Shown here one piece after another: positions 7,500 through 16,719 of a stretch of DNA of 63,609 nucleotides. The notes beneath the pieces are model-generated. The model did not search any database. It worked only from the letters and a program-made list of their open reading frames with translations, and was not told the origin of the DNA. This DNA is from Bacteroidales bacterium UBA2287 (GTDB lineage: Bacteria > Bacteroidota > Bacteroidia > Bacteroidales > Tenuifilaceae): NCBI GenBank assembly GCA_002345675.1, contig DDWL01000014.1:1-63609 (forward strand). The letters are read 5' to 3'. The first letter of the stretch is position 1; each line of letters starts with the position of its first letter. The position numbers and the translations under genes are program-made.

Positions 7500-9731
7500 T
7501 TATGCCTCCAAGTTTTCGGTTACAAAAGTTACAAAATTTCCACGCATTCCAGTACCACCCATAATAGGATCGACATGTACACGAGTTATAAGGTCGGCAT
7601 CGCTTGCACCTCTAAAGTACGAACGCTTCATTTGAGGCTGACGATGACCAAATCCGTGAACCATATAAACCGAATCCCAGCGAATACGCTCTGTAACCCT
7701 TACTTTTATTGAAGTGTGAGAAACAAATCCATCCTGATTTTTAAGCTTAACGTACTGGTCGTTTTTTAAATCCCACAGTTTGGCCACTTTCGGATTAACC
7801 CATAGCGTATTCTCGTCCATTAAATCGGTAAGATTAGGATTATTGGCCGTGCGGCTAAAAGTGTGCATTGGCGCTCGGCCGTAGTTGAGACGGTAAAAGC
7901 CTTCGGGTGGCTCCTCGTGATGAGTGTATTTCGGCATTGGGTCGAACCCTTCGGCCAGTATGGCCGTTGAGAATAGTTCAATTTTTCCAGTATTTGTATT
8001 GAATTCGAAGGGTTCGTTTTCGTCGAGGTAAAGATCGTCGGCTGCTCGCTCGTATTTCTTAACGCCTAACTTCTTCATTTCATCGAGCGAAGTTCCCATT
8101 TGCTTAAGCTGCCAATCGAGTTGCTCCTCAATGGTTTCGAATGGAAAAAAGTCGGCCAGTCCAAGTTTTTTACCAAGTTCTTTTGCCATCCACCAGGCAG
8201 GTTTTGTATTGTAAAGGGGCTCAGTTGCTGGCATGCGAAGGGCAATGTAAGGTTCGCGGTGTGGCGAAACCCTTATTTCATCGTACCGCTCGAGGTAAGT
8301 GCATTCGGGCAGAATAACATCAGCCCATCCCGTTATTTCCATGGGCATTGTGTCCACAGCAACCATTAAGTCGAGATTTTGAATGGCTTTTATTGTTTTT
8401 TGTTGATCGGGAAGTGTGAAAATAAGGTTTGTACCATAAACAATCCAGCCTTTAAAAGCGCATTCCCTTTCGGGAACAGGAATTGTGGCATCGCAAATTC
8501 CCGAAGCAATTACCTCTTCGGCAAGGTTGTACATTCCAGGAAATGCATCACGCCAGTTCCGTTTAGGTTTTGGATAGGGTGGGTGATTGAACTTTGGTAC
8601 ATCAACCTTTTCGGGAAAGTAAAATCCACCCCTTCGACCCCACGAGCCAAGTAGCGCATTTAGAATTGCAATTGCCCTTAAGCGTTGAGTATCGTCGCCG
8701 TACCAAGTAACGTGGCGACCAGGGTGAACAATAACTGCAGGTGAAGCATTAGCCATTTCGCGAGCAGTTTCGTAAATTACGTTAGGATCAATTCCTGTGA
8801 TTCCGTATGCCCACTGAGGGGTCATATCCTTTACATGCTCCTTTAGCTGATCGAACCCGTAAGTATGCTTTTCAACGTACTTTTTATCGTACCACTCGTT
8901 GTAAATAATTTCGTGAATCCATGCGAGCAGCAGCGCTATGTCGGTTGCAGGTTTTATGGGTAGCCAGTATTTCGATTTCGAAGCGGCTGTTGAGAAACGT
9001 GGATCGACTGTAATAATTGTTGCACCTTTGTCAATGGCATCGGACATTTCCTGAACCTGACCATTGTGCATATTTTCGCCAATATGCGAACCAATTAGTA
9101 CAAGACAGCGGGTGTCGCGAATGTCGGTGCGTTCGGGCGACATAACCAAATCGCCAAAAGTGCTTTGGAATGCTACTTCGCGGGGACCGCGACACTGGGC
9201 AAAGGAAGGAGCTCCAATATTGTCTGATCCATAGGCTTTAAGCATATGCCCAAAGTATGCACCACCCGAGCCGTGAGTGAAAAGTGCAACGCACTCGGGC
9301 CCATGCTCAACGGCAATTTTCTTCATTTTACCGGCAATGTATTCAAAAGCCTCGTCCCAAGTGGCTTCGCGAAAAACCTGCAAACCACGCTCTTCGGTTC
9401 GAATGAGTGGTGTTTTAAGCCGTTCGTCGTCGTAGTACATTCCAACACCACCAGTTCCACGGGGACAAAGCCTGCCATTGCAGTGTGGATCGCTATCGTG
9501 GCCTATAATTTTGGTAATTTTACCCTCATCGTTGGTGTGAACCCAAGCGGCACACTTCCAAAAGCAAATTTCGCAGTAGGTTGGTGTACGAGTAGGAATA
9601 ACTTTTTGGGCTTTTTCGTTTCCTTTTACTGCTGGAATTACCTTTTTAAGAAGGCCATACGATGACCCTGCAAGAGCAAGACCACCAACTCCAATAGCCG
9701 AAACTTTTATAAAATCACGTCGTGTTGCCAT
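7500..9731 (-). CDS. psrA: molybdopterin oxidoreductase, polysulfide/thiosulfate reductase type catalytic subunit
   Basis: A 743-residue periplasmic enzyme of the DMSO reductase superfamily. A Tat signal (TRRDFIK, residues 3-9, then a hydrophobic stretch) is followed by a [4Fe-4S] site C53-x2-C56-x3-C60-x28-C89. AQCRGPRE places Cys180 where the Mo/W ligand is expected, as in PsrA/PhsA enzymes. The molybdopterin-binding C-terminal domain is complete. Linkage to PsrB, PsrC, YeeE/YedE and a rhodanese points to a sulfur substrate (polysulfide, thiosulfate or tetrathionate), but arsenate or sulfite-oxidising relatives share this architecture, so the substrate is inferred. Confidence 0.88.
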   Translation of the reverse strand: MATRRDFIKVSAIGVGGLALAGSSYGLLKKVIPAVKGNEKAQKVIPTRTPTYCEICFWKCAAWVHTNDEGKITKIIGHDSDPHCNGRLCPRGTGGVGMYYDDERLKTPLIRTEERGLQVFREATWDEAFEYIAGKMKKIAVEHGPECVALFTHGSGGAYFGHMLKAYGSDNIGAPSFAQCRGPREVAFQSTFGDLVMSPERTDIRDTRCLVLIGSHIGENMHNGQVQEMSDAIDKGATIITVDPRFSTAASKSKYWLPIKPATDIALLLAWIHEIIYNEWYDKKYVEKHTYGFDQLKEHVKDMTPQWAYGITGIDPNVIYETAREMANASPAVIVHPGRHVTWYGDDTQRLRAIAILNALLGSWGRRGGFYFPEKVDVPKFNHPPYPKPKRNWRDAFPGMYNLAEEVIASGICDATIPVPERECAFKGWIVYGTNLIFTLPDQQKTIKAIQNLDLMVAVDTMPMEITGWADVILPECTYLERYDEIRVSPHREPYIALRMPATEPLYNTKPAWWMAKELGKKLGLADFFPFETIEEQLDWQLKQMGTSLDEMKKLGVKKYERAADDLYLDENEPFEFNTNTGKIELFSTAILAEGFDPMPKYTHHEEPPEGFYRLNYGRAPMHTFSRTANNPNLTDLMDENTLWVNPKVAKLWDLKNDQYVKLKNQDGFVSHTSIKVRVTERIRWDSVYMVHGFGHRQPQMKRSYFRGASDADLITRVHVDPIMGGTGMRGNFVTFVTENLEA

Positions 9732-9856
9732 ACTGATTTTACGCTTAAATATGGTTAAATGTATATATGTAGCAAATTAAATATATTAATTCATTATTTA
9801 CAATATCGGAAAATGAATTATAAACCTTCATTAGAAAAATCAACATTTAAATAGTG

Positions 9857-9871
9857 TACAAAGTATTTGTA
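9857..9871. promoter_or_regulatory. candidate operator upstream of psrA
   Basis: A perfect inverted repeat TACAAA-GTA-TTTGTA lies 126 nt upstream of the psrA start, in a 236-bp AT-rich gap that otherwise shows nothing. The geometry could suit a dimeric regulator. No regulator gene of the CRP/FNR family is in the window, so this is tentative. Confidence 0.3.
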
Positions 9872-9967
9872 TAATGCTATTTATCTGGATGTTAAAAAAC
9901 GATTATCTTGTAATGTTAGAACACATTTTATAGCGAAATAAGAAGTAATTTAAAATCAATATAAATT

Positions 9968-12307
9968 CTACCGCTTATTTGTGTCTTCATCAATTTGCTC
10001 AATAAAGTCGGTTATGTTGTGGGCAATTTTCAGAATTTTAACAACTTGTTGATTTTCGTTGAAAATAGGAGAGTAGGTTTCGATAAATGTGAATACTTTA
10101 TTTCCAATGCTAACCTTTGAGGTTTCTTTACGTACATGGCCCGAACGTAGGTCTTCCCAGAAAATACTGTAGTCGCGCATTTGTAACTCGTCGAGCAGCA
10201 TATTGTCAGAATGGTGAGAACCAATTATCTGATCGACTCTTTGGTTTGTAAGTGTTACGTATGCATCGTTAACCGAAATTACCTTGCCTGTTGTGTCATA
10301 CTCAATAATATAGCTCGAAGTATTTAGAGCATTTATAAGACTCTCCATTTCGGCGGTTCGGCGAGCATTTTCTTCCTGTGTTGCCTGTAACTCCTCCATG
10401 TTTTGGCGCATTTCCTCTTCCTGCGAGGCAAGTTCTTCCGATTTAATTTTCGATTCCTCTAATAGGGTTACCGTTTTTATGCTAATTTTTATTGAAGCAA
10501 CAGTTGCTGCAATGCTTTCACCAATTTTTTCGACAAAGTCGATAATGTACTTATCGAAAGCATTGAAACTTGCTAGTTCCAAAACTCCGTAAATTTTTTC
10601 GTTTAATTTTAAGGGAACTAGTAAAAGGCACGATGGTGCTTCGTCGCCTAAACCCGAAGCAATATGAACGTAATCCTTGGGAATATCGGTTAAAATTATA
10701 GTTTCCGACTCCTGAGCGCAACGGCCTACAAGGCCTTCCTTAAGTTCAACTCGCTTATTTAGGTACTTCCTGCGGTCGTATGCATAGGCAGCTACAAGTT
10801 CAAAATACTTATCCTTAGGCTTATCGTCGTTCACTAAAAACATGGCTCCAATGTTCGCGTTAATGTACTTAACAAGATTCGAAACAATGGTATTAGAAAA
10901 CTCAGCCATATTATCGTTATTTTCCCTAAGCAGCTCCGAGAATTTTGCAACGCCTTGGGTTGCCCAGTTTATTTTTTCATCTTCAATTTTTCGCAATTCT
11001 TCTTGCTCCTTAGCCTGTATTAAACTTTTTCGCATTTCAACAAGCGACTCGCCAAGTACATCGCCCTCGCTAAGCTTATGGTAAACTGCATCGAGGTTTC
11101 CCTTTCCAATTTCGTTTGCAAAACCCGATGTTTTCGAGAGGCCTTCAATTAGAATATTTATCGACCTGCTAATGTCCTCAATTTCATCGCCTGTGTTTGT
11201 ATCCAAAGTTTTATTAATATCTATTTTACCTTCAGCCAATTCGCTAAGCACTTCCTTTGCTCGAACCAATGGTTTTGTAATGCTATGAGCAATAAACCAA
11301 ATAATTAACCCTAACAAAAACAGTCCAATTATGCTAATTATAAAAGCGTTTCTCGATGTGGCTTCCGATTCCATTTTAAGCACATCGGTAGGTACAATTA
11401 AGCCTAACGACCAAGGATTTACCGTTTTACCAACAGGAATTGATGCAAAGGTGGCATAGTACTCACGCTTGCTTAGCGAATCGGTAAAGAAGAACGAAAA
11501 GTTTTCGCCATTAAATATTTTTTCGCTAATACTAAACTCTTTATCTTCTTTTGGGAAAGATTGTGAGTATGTTTTTCCAAGCAATTCATCGTTTGGGTGG
11601 GCTACAAAAGTTCCGTTATGCGAAAGCATCATGGCATAGCTACCCTTAATTGGCTCAACTTGGCTAATTAATGTTTGATAGCGGCTGAGTTCAATATCGG
11701 CACCAAAAAGTCCTTTAAAATTATCCTTATAAATAAGTGGAACTGCAGTACTTGCTTCCAAAATAAGTTTACTGTCGGCTGTGTACGAAAACCAGTAGGG
11801 GTCAATCATAGTTTCTACCTTCGAAACTTTCACTTTATAGTAACCACCTGCAGTATTATCGCCTTCGGTATCGAGTGTTTCTTCTTTATACTTAAGTACA
11901 TCGTTTTCGCGGTAGTAGGTATAGCGGTAACGACCATGTGGTTTTTTGTACGAACTGTCGATAGCATTAATTTCCCAGCTGCCCCAAACCGAAATAAACT
12001 CAGGATTTTCGATAGCAATTGCCTTAATGGTTCGTTTAAACGATTCGGCACGTAGGTTTTGCGGAATGCTTTTATAGTCTCGGTAAATATGAACCATTGC
12101 TCGCGAAACATCCATGTCGGAGTTTATAAAACTACGAATAAGGTTTGCATTTTCCTTAGCGCTAAGATTGGCGATTTCGTAGGAATCGCGAAGCGAATTA
12201 TCCTTAAGCTTTTTAGCAAGGTAAACCGTTGATATTGAATATATAGTAGCAGTAACAACAAGCACAGCAAATACAAGCTTGGCACGTATTTTCAATCGAA
12301 TCTTCAT
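9968..12307 (-). CDS. dCache-HAMP-GAF-PAS sensor protein without an output domain
   Basis: A 779-residue inner-membrane sensor. Residues about 9-30 and 319-342 are membrane helices enclosing a periplasmic double-Cache domain (FGADIELSRYQ, YAMMLSHNGTFVAHP). A HAMP domain (SITKPLVRAKEVL) follows, then a GAF domain (about 450-600, APSCLLLVPLKLNEKIYGVLE), a coiled coil with a QEEEMRQNMEELQATQEEN stretch, and a C-terminal PAS domain. It ends after the PAS with no histidine kinase, GGDEF or methyl-accepting domain, so signalling must pass through a partner. It lies upstream of psrA on the same strand. Confidence 0.82.
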   Translation of the reverse strand: MKIRLKIRAKLVFAVLVVTATIYSISTVYLAKKLKDNSLRDSYEIANLSAKENANLIRSFINSDMDVSRAMVHIYRDYKSIPQNLRAESFKRTIKAIAIENPEFISVWGSWEINAIDSSYKKPHGRYRYTYYRENDVLKYKEETLDTEGDNTAGGYYKVKVSKVETMIDPYWFSYTADSKLILEASTAVPLIYKDNFKGLFGADIELSRYQTLISQVEPIKGSYAMMLSHNGTFVAHPNDELLGKTYSQSFPKEDKEFSISEKIFNGENFSFFFTDSLSKREYYATFASIPVGKTVNPWSLGLIVPTDVLKMESEATSRNAFIISIIGLFLLGLIIWFIAHSITKPLVRAKEVLSELAEGKIDINKTLDTNTGDEIEDISRSINILIEGLSKTSGFANEIGKGNLDAVYHKLSEGDVLGESLVEMRKSLIQAKEQEELRKIEDEKINWATQGVAKFSELLRENNDNMAEFSNTIVSNLVKYINANIGAMFLVNDDKPKDKYFELVAAYAYDRRKYLNKRVELKEGLVGRCAQESETIILTDIPKDYVHIASGLGDEAPSCLLLVPLKLNEKIYGVLELASFNAFDKYIIDFVEKIGESIAATVASIKISIKTVTLLEESKIKSEELASQEEEMRQNMEELQATQEENARRTAEMESLINALNTSSYIIEYDTTGKVISVNDAYVTLTNQRVDQIIGSHHSDNMLLDELQMRDYSIFWEDLRSGHVRKETSKVSIGNKVFTFIETYSPIFNENQQVVKILKIAHNITDFIEQIDEDTNKR

Positions 12308-12541
12308 GAGTCAAAGCGATTTCGGTTAAATATAATTATCGGTTGCATTCGTAATTATTATAAAGATGTGAAAATACAGCAATATTTTAATTTCAACAAC
12401 AGTAAGTTCCTCTTTTTCGGTAATCGTAATGCTTTAGTTTGAAGTATGCTCCATTTACTCGCTTTTAAGCAATGTTTACTATAAATTGCAGCTTTAAACC
12501 ATTCATTTGTATTTTTGTCAATACATAAAAATGATTTTGCT

Positions 12542-14077
12542 ATGAGACTTTTGTTGAATAATAGGGTAAAACTAATCGTATTCGCTTTTCTTTTTATTAC
12601 AAATACTGCCTTTACGCAGCATGCAAGTCTTTCCGAAATTCAAAAAATTAGGGAGCAAGGTTTCGACAGTTCTGGTTTACGCGAACTTGCCATTGAACTA
12701 ACCGACGGAATTGGCCCAAGGCTAAGCGGAACACGTGGAAGCCAAAATGCAGCTGAATGGGCTGTTAACAGGCTAAAGGCAATGGGCTTAAGTAATGTTG
12801 AGCTAAAACCATGGGGCGAATTTGGAAAGGGCTGGCAAACCGAAAAATTCTACATAGCACAAACAAAACCATACTACCAACCGCTAATAGCAGTTCCTCA
12901 GGCGTGGACAGGCGGTTCGAATGGCTTGCAAAAAGCCGAAGTTATAATGGTTAGTGCCCAAACTCCCGAAAAGTTAATGGAATATAAAGGGCAACTTAAG
13001 GGAAAAGTAATAATTCAGCCCATTTCGGAGGATTTAGAAGTTTTATTCGAGTCGTACGCAAATCGGTTTAGCGATGAAGAGCTGGGCAAATTTGATGAAA
13101 TTCCCATCGTTAAACCCGACAAAGACCCATACTTTAAGAGTAGAAATAGTAACTCAAAATTTGATTCCGATAATTTGCCCTTCAGTTTCTTAAAAGAATT
13201 CGCCCAAAAAGAGGGAGCACTTGCAGTTATTGCCAACTCGGGTTCGTGGGGTGTTGTTCGTAGTTACGGCGACCGAAATGGACGTAATCTCGATAGCCTT
13301 GGAATTGCAGTAATCGACATGACCTACGAGCATATTGCTCGAATGGTTCGCTTAATCGATAGGGGAGTTAACGTTGAAATTGAACTCGACATTAACAATC
13401 ACCTTGTTAGCGAGTATTCGACTGGCTATAACGTATTTGCCGAAATACCCGGAACCGATAAAGTGTTAAAGGATGAAATAGTTATGCTTGGCGCTCACTA
13501 CGACTCGTGGCACGGTGGAACTGGCGGAAACGACAACGGCTCGGGGGTAATTGCATGTATGGAGGTCATGCGAATCCTAAAATCGTCGGGATTAAAGCCA
13601 AAGCGCACCATTCGAATTGCCCTTTGGGGTTCGGAGGAGCAGGGGTTACACGGTTCGAAAAACTGGGTTAACGACAATGTATACAATAGCGATACAAAAA
13701 CGAAGTTACCTCTTCACAGTAAAATTTCGGCGTACTATAATTTCGACTATGGAACTGGGCGCATTAGAGGAATTTACATTAATAACAATTTGGCTTTAAA
13801 GCCAATATTTAAAGAACTTTTTAAGCCAATTAACGACTTAGGAGTAAGTTACACATCGATGCGCTCGCCAGGTGGTTCGGACCACCTTAACTTTACAAGT
13901 GTTGGCATACCAGGTTTTGCTTTTATTCAGGATCGCATTGAGTACGGGAGAGGCTACCATACAAATATGGACACCTTTGAGCGGATTCACCTGGGCGACC
14001 TAAAGCAAGCCGCAGTAGTTATGGCTGCAATAGTGTTCCAAACTGCTAATTATCCTGAGAAGTTGCCACGGAAATAG
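12542..14077 (+). CDS. exported M28 family zinc metallopeptidase
   Basis: A 511-residue secreted aminopeptidase/carboxypeptidase-like enzyme. The ATG at 12542 opens a signal peptide ending NTAFTQH; an upstream in-frame TTG at 12515 would add nine polar residues and is rejected. A protease-associated insert lies at about 130-290. The M28 zinc site is visible: LGAHYDSWHGG, GGNDNGSGV and WGSEEQGLHGS, with a late HTNMDTFE. It probably trims peptides in the periplasm or at the cell surface. No operon partner is evident. Confidence 0.9.
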   Translation: MRLLLNNRVKLIVFAFLFITNTAFTQHASLSEIQKIREQGFDSSGLRELAIELTDGIGPRLSGTRGSQNAAEWAVNRLKAMGLSNVELKPWGEFGKGWQTEKFYIAQTKPYYQPLIAVPQAWTGGSNGLQKAEVIMVSAQTPEKLMEYKGQLKGKVIIQPISEDLEVLFESYANRFSDEELGKFDEIPIVKPDKDPYFKSRNSNSKFDSDNLPFSFLKEFAQKEGALAVIANSGSWGVVRSYGDRNGRNLDSLGIAVIDMTYEHIARMVRLIDRGVNVEIELDINNHLVSEYSTGYNVFAEIPGTDKVLKDEIVMLGAHYDSWHGGTGGNDNGSGVIACMEVMRILKSSGLKPKRTIRIALWGSEEQGLHGSKNWVNDNVYNSDTKTKLPLHSKISAYYNFDYGTGRIRGIYINNNLALKPIFKELFKPINDLGVSYTSMRSPGGSDHLNFTSVGIPGFAFIQDRIEYGRGYHTNMDTFERIHLGDLKQAAVVMAAIVFQTANYPEKLPRK

Positions 14078-14164
14078 TATTAGGGCATGTTTAACCTTGG
14101 GAACATTTAATGAAATTGGAAACAAAAATGGAAATTAATCGTTAAATTTGTTGAAGATAAACCG

Positions 14165-14374
14165 ATGGAAACCATGAAAACAATAGAGAAACGGGATTAC
14201 ATTCATAGCCATTTACATAGAATTGCAGAACCCGCCATAGATGAACTGTACAACAAAATGGTAGCCTTCCTAAATGAGTCACTGCTAAGTGGGTCGGAGG
14301 ATGATATTAGGGAAGGAAATCTAACATCGCATTTTGAATTAAAACAGGAGATTCATACTTGGAGACTCCGTTGA
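14165..14374 (+). CDS. orphan addiction-module antitoxin-like protein
   Basis: A 69-residue protein beginning METMKTIEKRDYIHSHLHR and ending in a DIREG...LKQEIHTW segment, the pattern of small Bacteroidota antitoxins that accompany RelE/ParE toxins. The expected toxin gene is missing: downstream lie only palindromic repeats. It may be a remnant of a toxin-antitoxin pair or a solitary antitoxin. A second ATG at 14174 could be the start. Confidence 0.6.
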   Translation: METMKTIEKRDYIHSHLHRIAEPAIDELYNKMVAFLNESLLSGSEDDIREGNLTSHFELKQEIHTWRLR

Positions 14375-14386
14375 TAGAAAGCTATT

Positions 14387-14572
14387 AGATTGAAACAACT
14401 TTCGGCGCAGGCTTTAATGCCTGCGCCGTTTTATTTTAGCAGGCTGCGCCTGTGATTCAAGGTTTTTCCCCGTTAGTCGGAGGCAGTTAGATTGAAACAA
14501 CGTTGGGCGGTCGTCCCGATGGCTATCGGGAGCGCCGCCGTCCGACTATATTTTAGTAGGTTGTACCTGCGG
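14387..14572. repeat. two tandem REP-like hairpin modules
   Basis: Two modules each start with AGATTGAAACAAC (14387 and 14489), carry a GC-rich hairpin and end with an ATTTTAG-AGG-TG-CCTG segment. The first hairpin, 14403-14428, has 10-bp perfect arms CGGCGCAGGC/GCCTGCGCCG. The second contains CCCGATGGCTATCGGG (14515-14530). A further CCCCGAT...ATCGGGG palindrome is at 14644-14661, and 14690-14757 resembles a degenerate right arm of family C. The remaining gap up to 14834 holds only the fabG promoter. Confidence 0.6.
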
Positions 14573-14804
14573 TGCTAGTTTGTACTTTATAGGAATTTAT
14601 CATTACAGGCTACAGCCTGATTAGATAAAACCGACTTAGGCGCCCCCGATAGCAATCGGGGCTAAGCCGAACCAAGAAATGCAAAGTATCGCAATGCTAA
14701 TGCTTACGCATACAGTTCTTTGTGTACTTTGCGTAAATCTTAGCGACCTTTGCGGTTAAACTAATATGACTTTTAAGACAGTCCCTTTTTTTAAATACTT
14801 TTTC

Positions 14805-14812
14805 TACCTTTG
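14805..14812 (+). promoter_or_regulatory. Bacteroidota -7 promoter element for fabG
   Basis: TACCTTTG matches the TAnnTTTG consensus of the Bacteroidota primary sigma factor and lies 22 nt before the chosen fabG start, giving a short leader. No convincing -33 TTTG is seen. Confidence 0.6.
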
Positions 14813-14834
14813 TATTGTAATCAATCGTAAAAAA

Positions 14835-15581
14835 ATGAAATTACTTGAAGGTAAAACAGGACTAATTACTGGCGGTGCCAGAGGAATTGGTCGCGAAATA
14901 GCACTTGCTTTTGCCCGCCACGGTGCAAATGTTGCATTCACCGATATGAATGCCGACGAAAACTTTACAAACCTTGAAAAGGAACTGAACGCCTTAGGCG
15001 TTAAAGCAAAAGGTTACGTTTCGGATGCTAGCAAGTACGAAGCATCACAGGTTTTAGTCGATGAAATTGCCAAGGATTTTGGTCGTATCGATATTCTTGT
15101 TAATAATGCAGGCATAACCCGCGACACGCTTCTTATGCGAATGACCGAGGAACAGTGGGATTTAGTTATAAACGTAAATCTAAAGTCGGTTTTCAACTTA
15201 ACTAAGGCAGTTCAGAAATACATGCTTAAGCAAAAATCGGGTTCAATAATTAATATGAGTTCAGTTGTTGGCGTTTCGGGAAATGCAGGTCAGTCGAACT
15301 ACTCAGCATCGAAGGCAGGAATTATTGGTTTCACCAAATCGATAGCTCGCGAACTTGGCTCGCGCAACATTCGCTGCAATGCAATTGCCCCAGGTTTTAT
15401 TATTACCGAAATGACTCATAAACTTCCCGAAGAGGTTCGCGAGGAGTGGGTAAAGAAAATTCCATTACAACGTGGTGGAACTCCTGAAGATGTGGCGAAC
15501 GCAACTGTCTTCTTGGGGTCCGATATGTCTTCGTACATTAGTGGTCAAGTTATAAACGTTTGTGGTGCAATGAATACCTAG
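14835..15581 (+). CDS. fabG: 3-oxoacyl-[acyl-carrier-protein] reductase FabG
   Basis: A 248-residue short-chain dehydrogenase that reduces 3-oxoacyl-ACP with NADPH in fatty acid elongation. The start at 14835 (MKLLEGKTG) is chosen because it gives the family N-terminus and lies just after the TACCTTTG promoter; the longer in-frame ATG at 14766 is upstream of that promoter. Visible motifs: TGGARGIG nucleotide-binding loop, NNAG, catalytic Ser143, Tyr156 and Lys160 (YSASK), and the helix-turn after PG. It has its own terminator and appears monocistronic. Confidence 0.93.
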   Translation: MKLLEGKTGLITGGARGIGREIALAFARHGANVAFTDMNADENFTNLEKELNALGVKAKGYVSDASKYEASQVLVDEIAKDFGRIDILVNNAGITRDTLLMRMTEEQWDLVINVNLKSVFNLTKAVQKYMLKQKSGSIINMSSVVGVSGNAGQSNYSASKAGIIGFTKSIARELGSRNIRCNAIAPGFIITEMTHKLPEEVREEWVKKIPLQRGGTPEDVANATVFLGSDMSSYISGQVINVCGAMNT

Positions 15582-15601
15582 GTATTATTTATATTATTGT
15601 A

Positions 15602-15639
15602 AGCCCTTCCATTCTATTTTATTTGGAAGGGCTTTTTTT
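15602..15639 (+). terminator. rho-independent terminator of fabG
   Basis: Perfect 9-bp stem AGCCCTTCC/GGAAGGGCT with a 14-nt loop followed by a run of T, 20 nt after the fabG stop codon. Confidence 0.9.
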
Positions 15640-15721
15640 ATTCGTTAAAAGCTAATATAATTCATACATTTACACTATCATTCTTATGTTTACGTTTCTT
15701 CAATTTTGAGATTGTTTGAAT

Positions 15722-16714
15722 ATGATAAAACTTATCCCCATTGCTTCACTGTTGATTTCAATCCTTTTTTCATCGTGTATTGATTATAAATATGTAGCAA
15801 TTCAAACTTTAAAACCTGCTGAAGTTTCATTACCACGAAATTTTATTCAGCCTAAAATAGTAGTAAACTACTATAAAGGTATTGCTAACGACGAGGAGAG
15901 CATGGCGCGTGCAGCAGTTGATAGCACTGCTGCCGATGAAGCTGCAAGAGCATTACGGAGTTTTATGTACGATTCGCCATGGTTCGATAATGTAAATATT
16001 CCAATTGGCTTCAATTTACGAACCGATGTGTCGCCATATATAACTCCATTGGACTGGAATGCTGTTGAAACTATTTGCAACACCGACAGCGCCGATTTAC
16101 TAATATCGCTCGACTATATAAACGTTAAACCCGATTTTAGTAGCTATGGTTATTATGATGGTTACACGAAGATGTACTATGGAGTTCTTACCAATTCGCT
16201 ACTGGCGTATTGGCGTGTTTACAATTTAAACGATAAAAAAAGGTGCTGCGAATCTTTAATTCGAGATACAATTAATTGGGAGAAAAGCGACTATACTCCT
16301 TTGGTTCTTGGACAGCAACTTCCAGGTCTTTTTTCGTCGGCAGCCTATTCGGGCTATTATGTGGCCGAAAAATATGCAAAACGTATTGTGCCAGGATGGG
16401 TTGATGAGCAACGAATTTACTTTTCGACAGGTTCTTCCGAGATGAAAGCAGCTTCTCAGTTTGTCGATAAGAGCAAGTGGCTCGAAGCCGCTGGTCAATG
16501 GCAAAAAGTAATTGCAAAAAGCAAAAAGAGTCCAAAACTTGCAGCTCGAGCAGCATACAATATGGCGTTAGCCAACGAAATGAATGGCAATTTCGAAATT
16601 GCTCTTGAATGGCTCGACAAATCGAAAAAGTTCAACTTTATCTACTACGAGTCCATTTACCGTCAAGTTATACTTGAAAGAATTAAAGCAAAAGAAAAAC
16701 TAAACTCCAACTAA
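15722..16714 (+). CDS. DUF6340 family lipoprotein
   Basis: A 330-residue lipoprotein with a signal ending LFSSC (Cys19). It matches the Bacteroidota DUF6340 pattern: SCIDYKYVAIQTLKPAEV near the start, a variable N-terminal domain and a C-terminal TPR-like helical part (ARAAYNMALANEMNGNFEIALEWL). The ATG at 15722 is preferred over an upstream TTG at 15716. Function unknown. It ends 5 bp before the M48 protease gene, so the two are likely co-transcribed. Confidence 0.82.
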   Translation: MIKLIPIASLLISILFSSCIDYKYVAIQTLKPAEVSLPRNFIQPKIVVNYYKGIANDEESMARAAVDSTAADEAARALRSFMYDSPWFDNVNIPIGFNLRTDVSPYITPLDWNAVETICNTDSADLLISLDYINVKPDFSSYGYYDGYTKMYYGVLTNSLLAYWRVYNLNDKKRCCESLIRDTINWEKSDYTPLVLGQQLPGLFSSAAYSGYYVAEKYAKRIVPGWVDEQRIYFSTGSSEMKAASQFVDKSKWLEAAGQWQKVIAKSKKSPKLAARAAYNMALANEMNGNFEIALEWLDKSKKFNFIYYESIYRQVILERIKAKEKLNSN

Positions 16715-16719
16715 ATTGT

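Noticed and set aside
7137..7712. 191-residue plus-strand ORF across psrA/psrB
   Set aside because: It is the reverse shadow of two strongly supported Fe-S/Mo genes.
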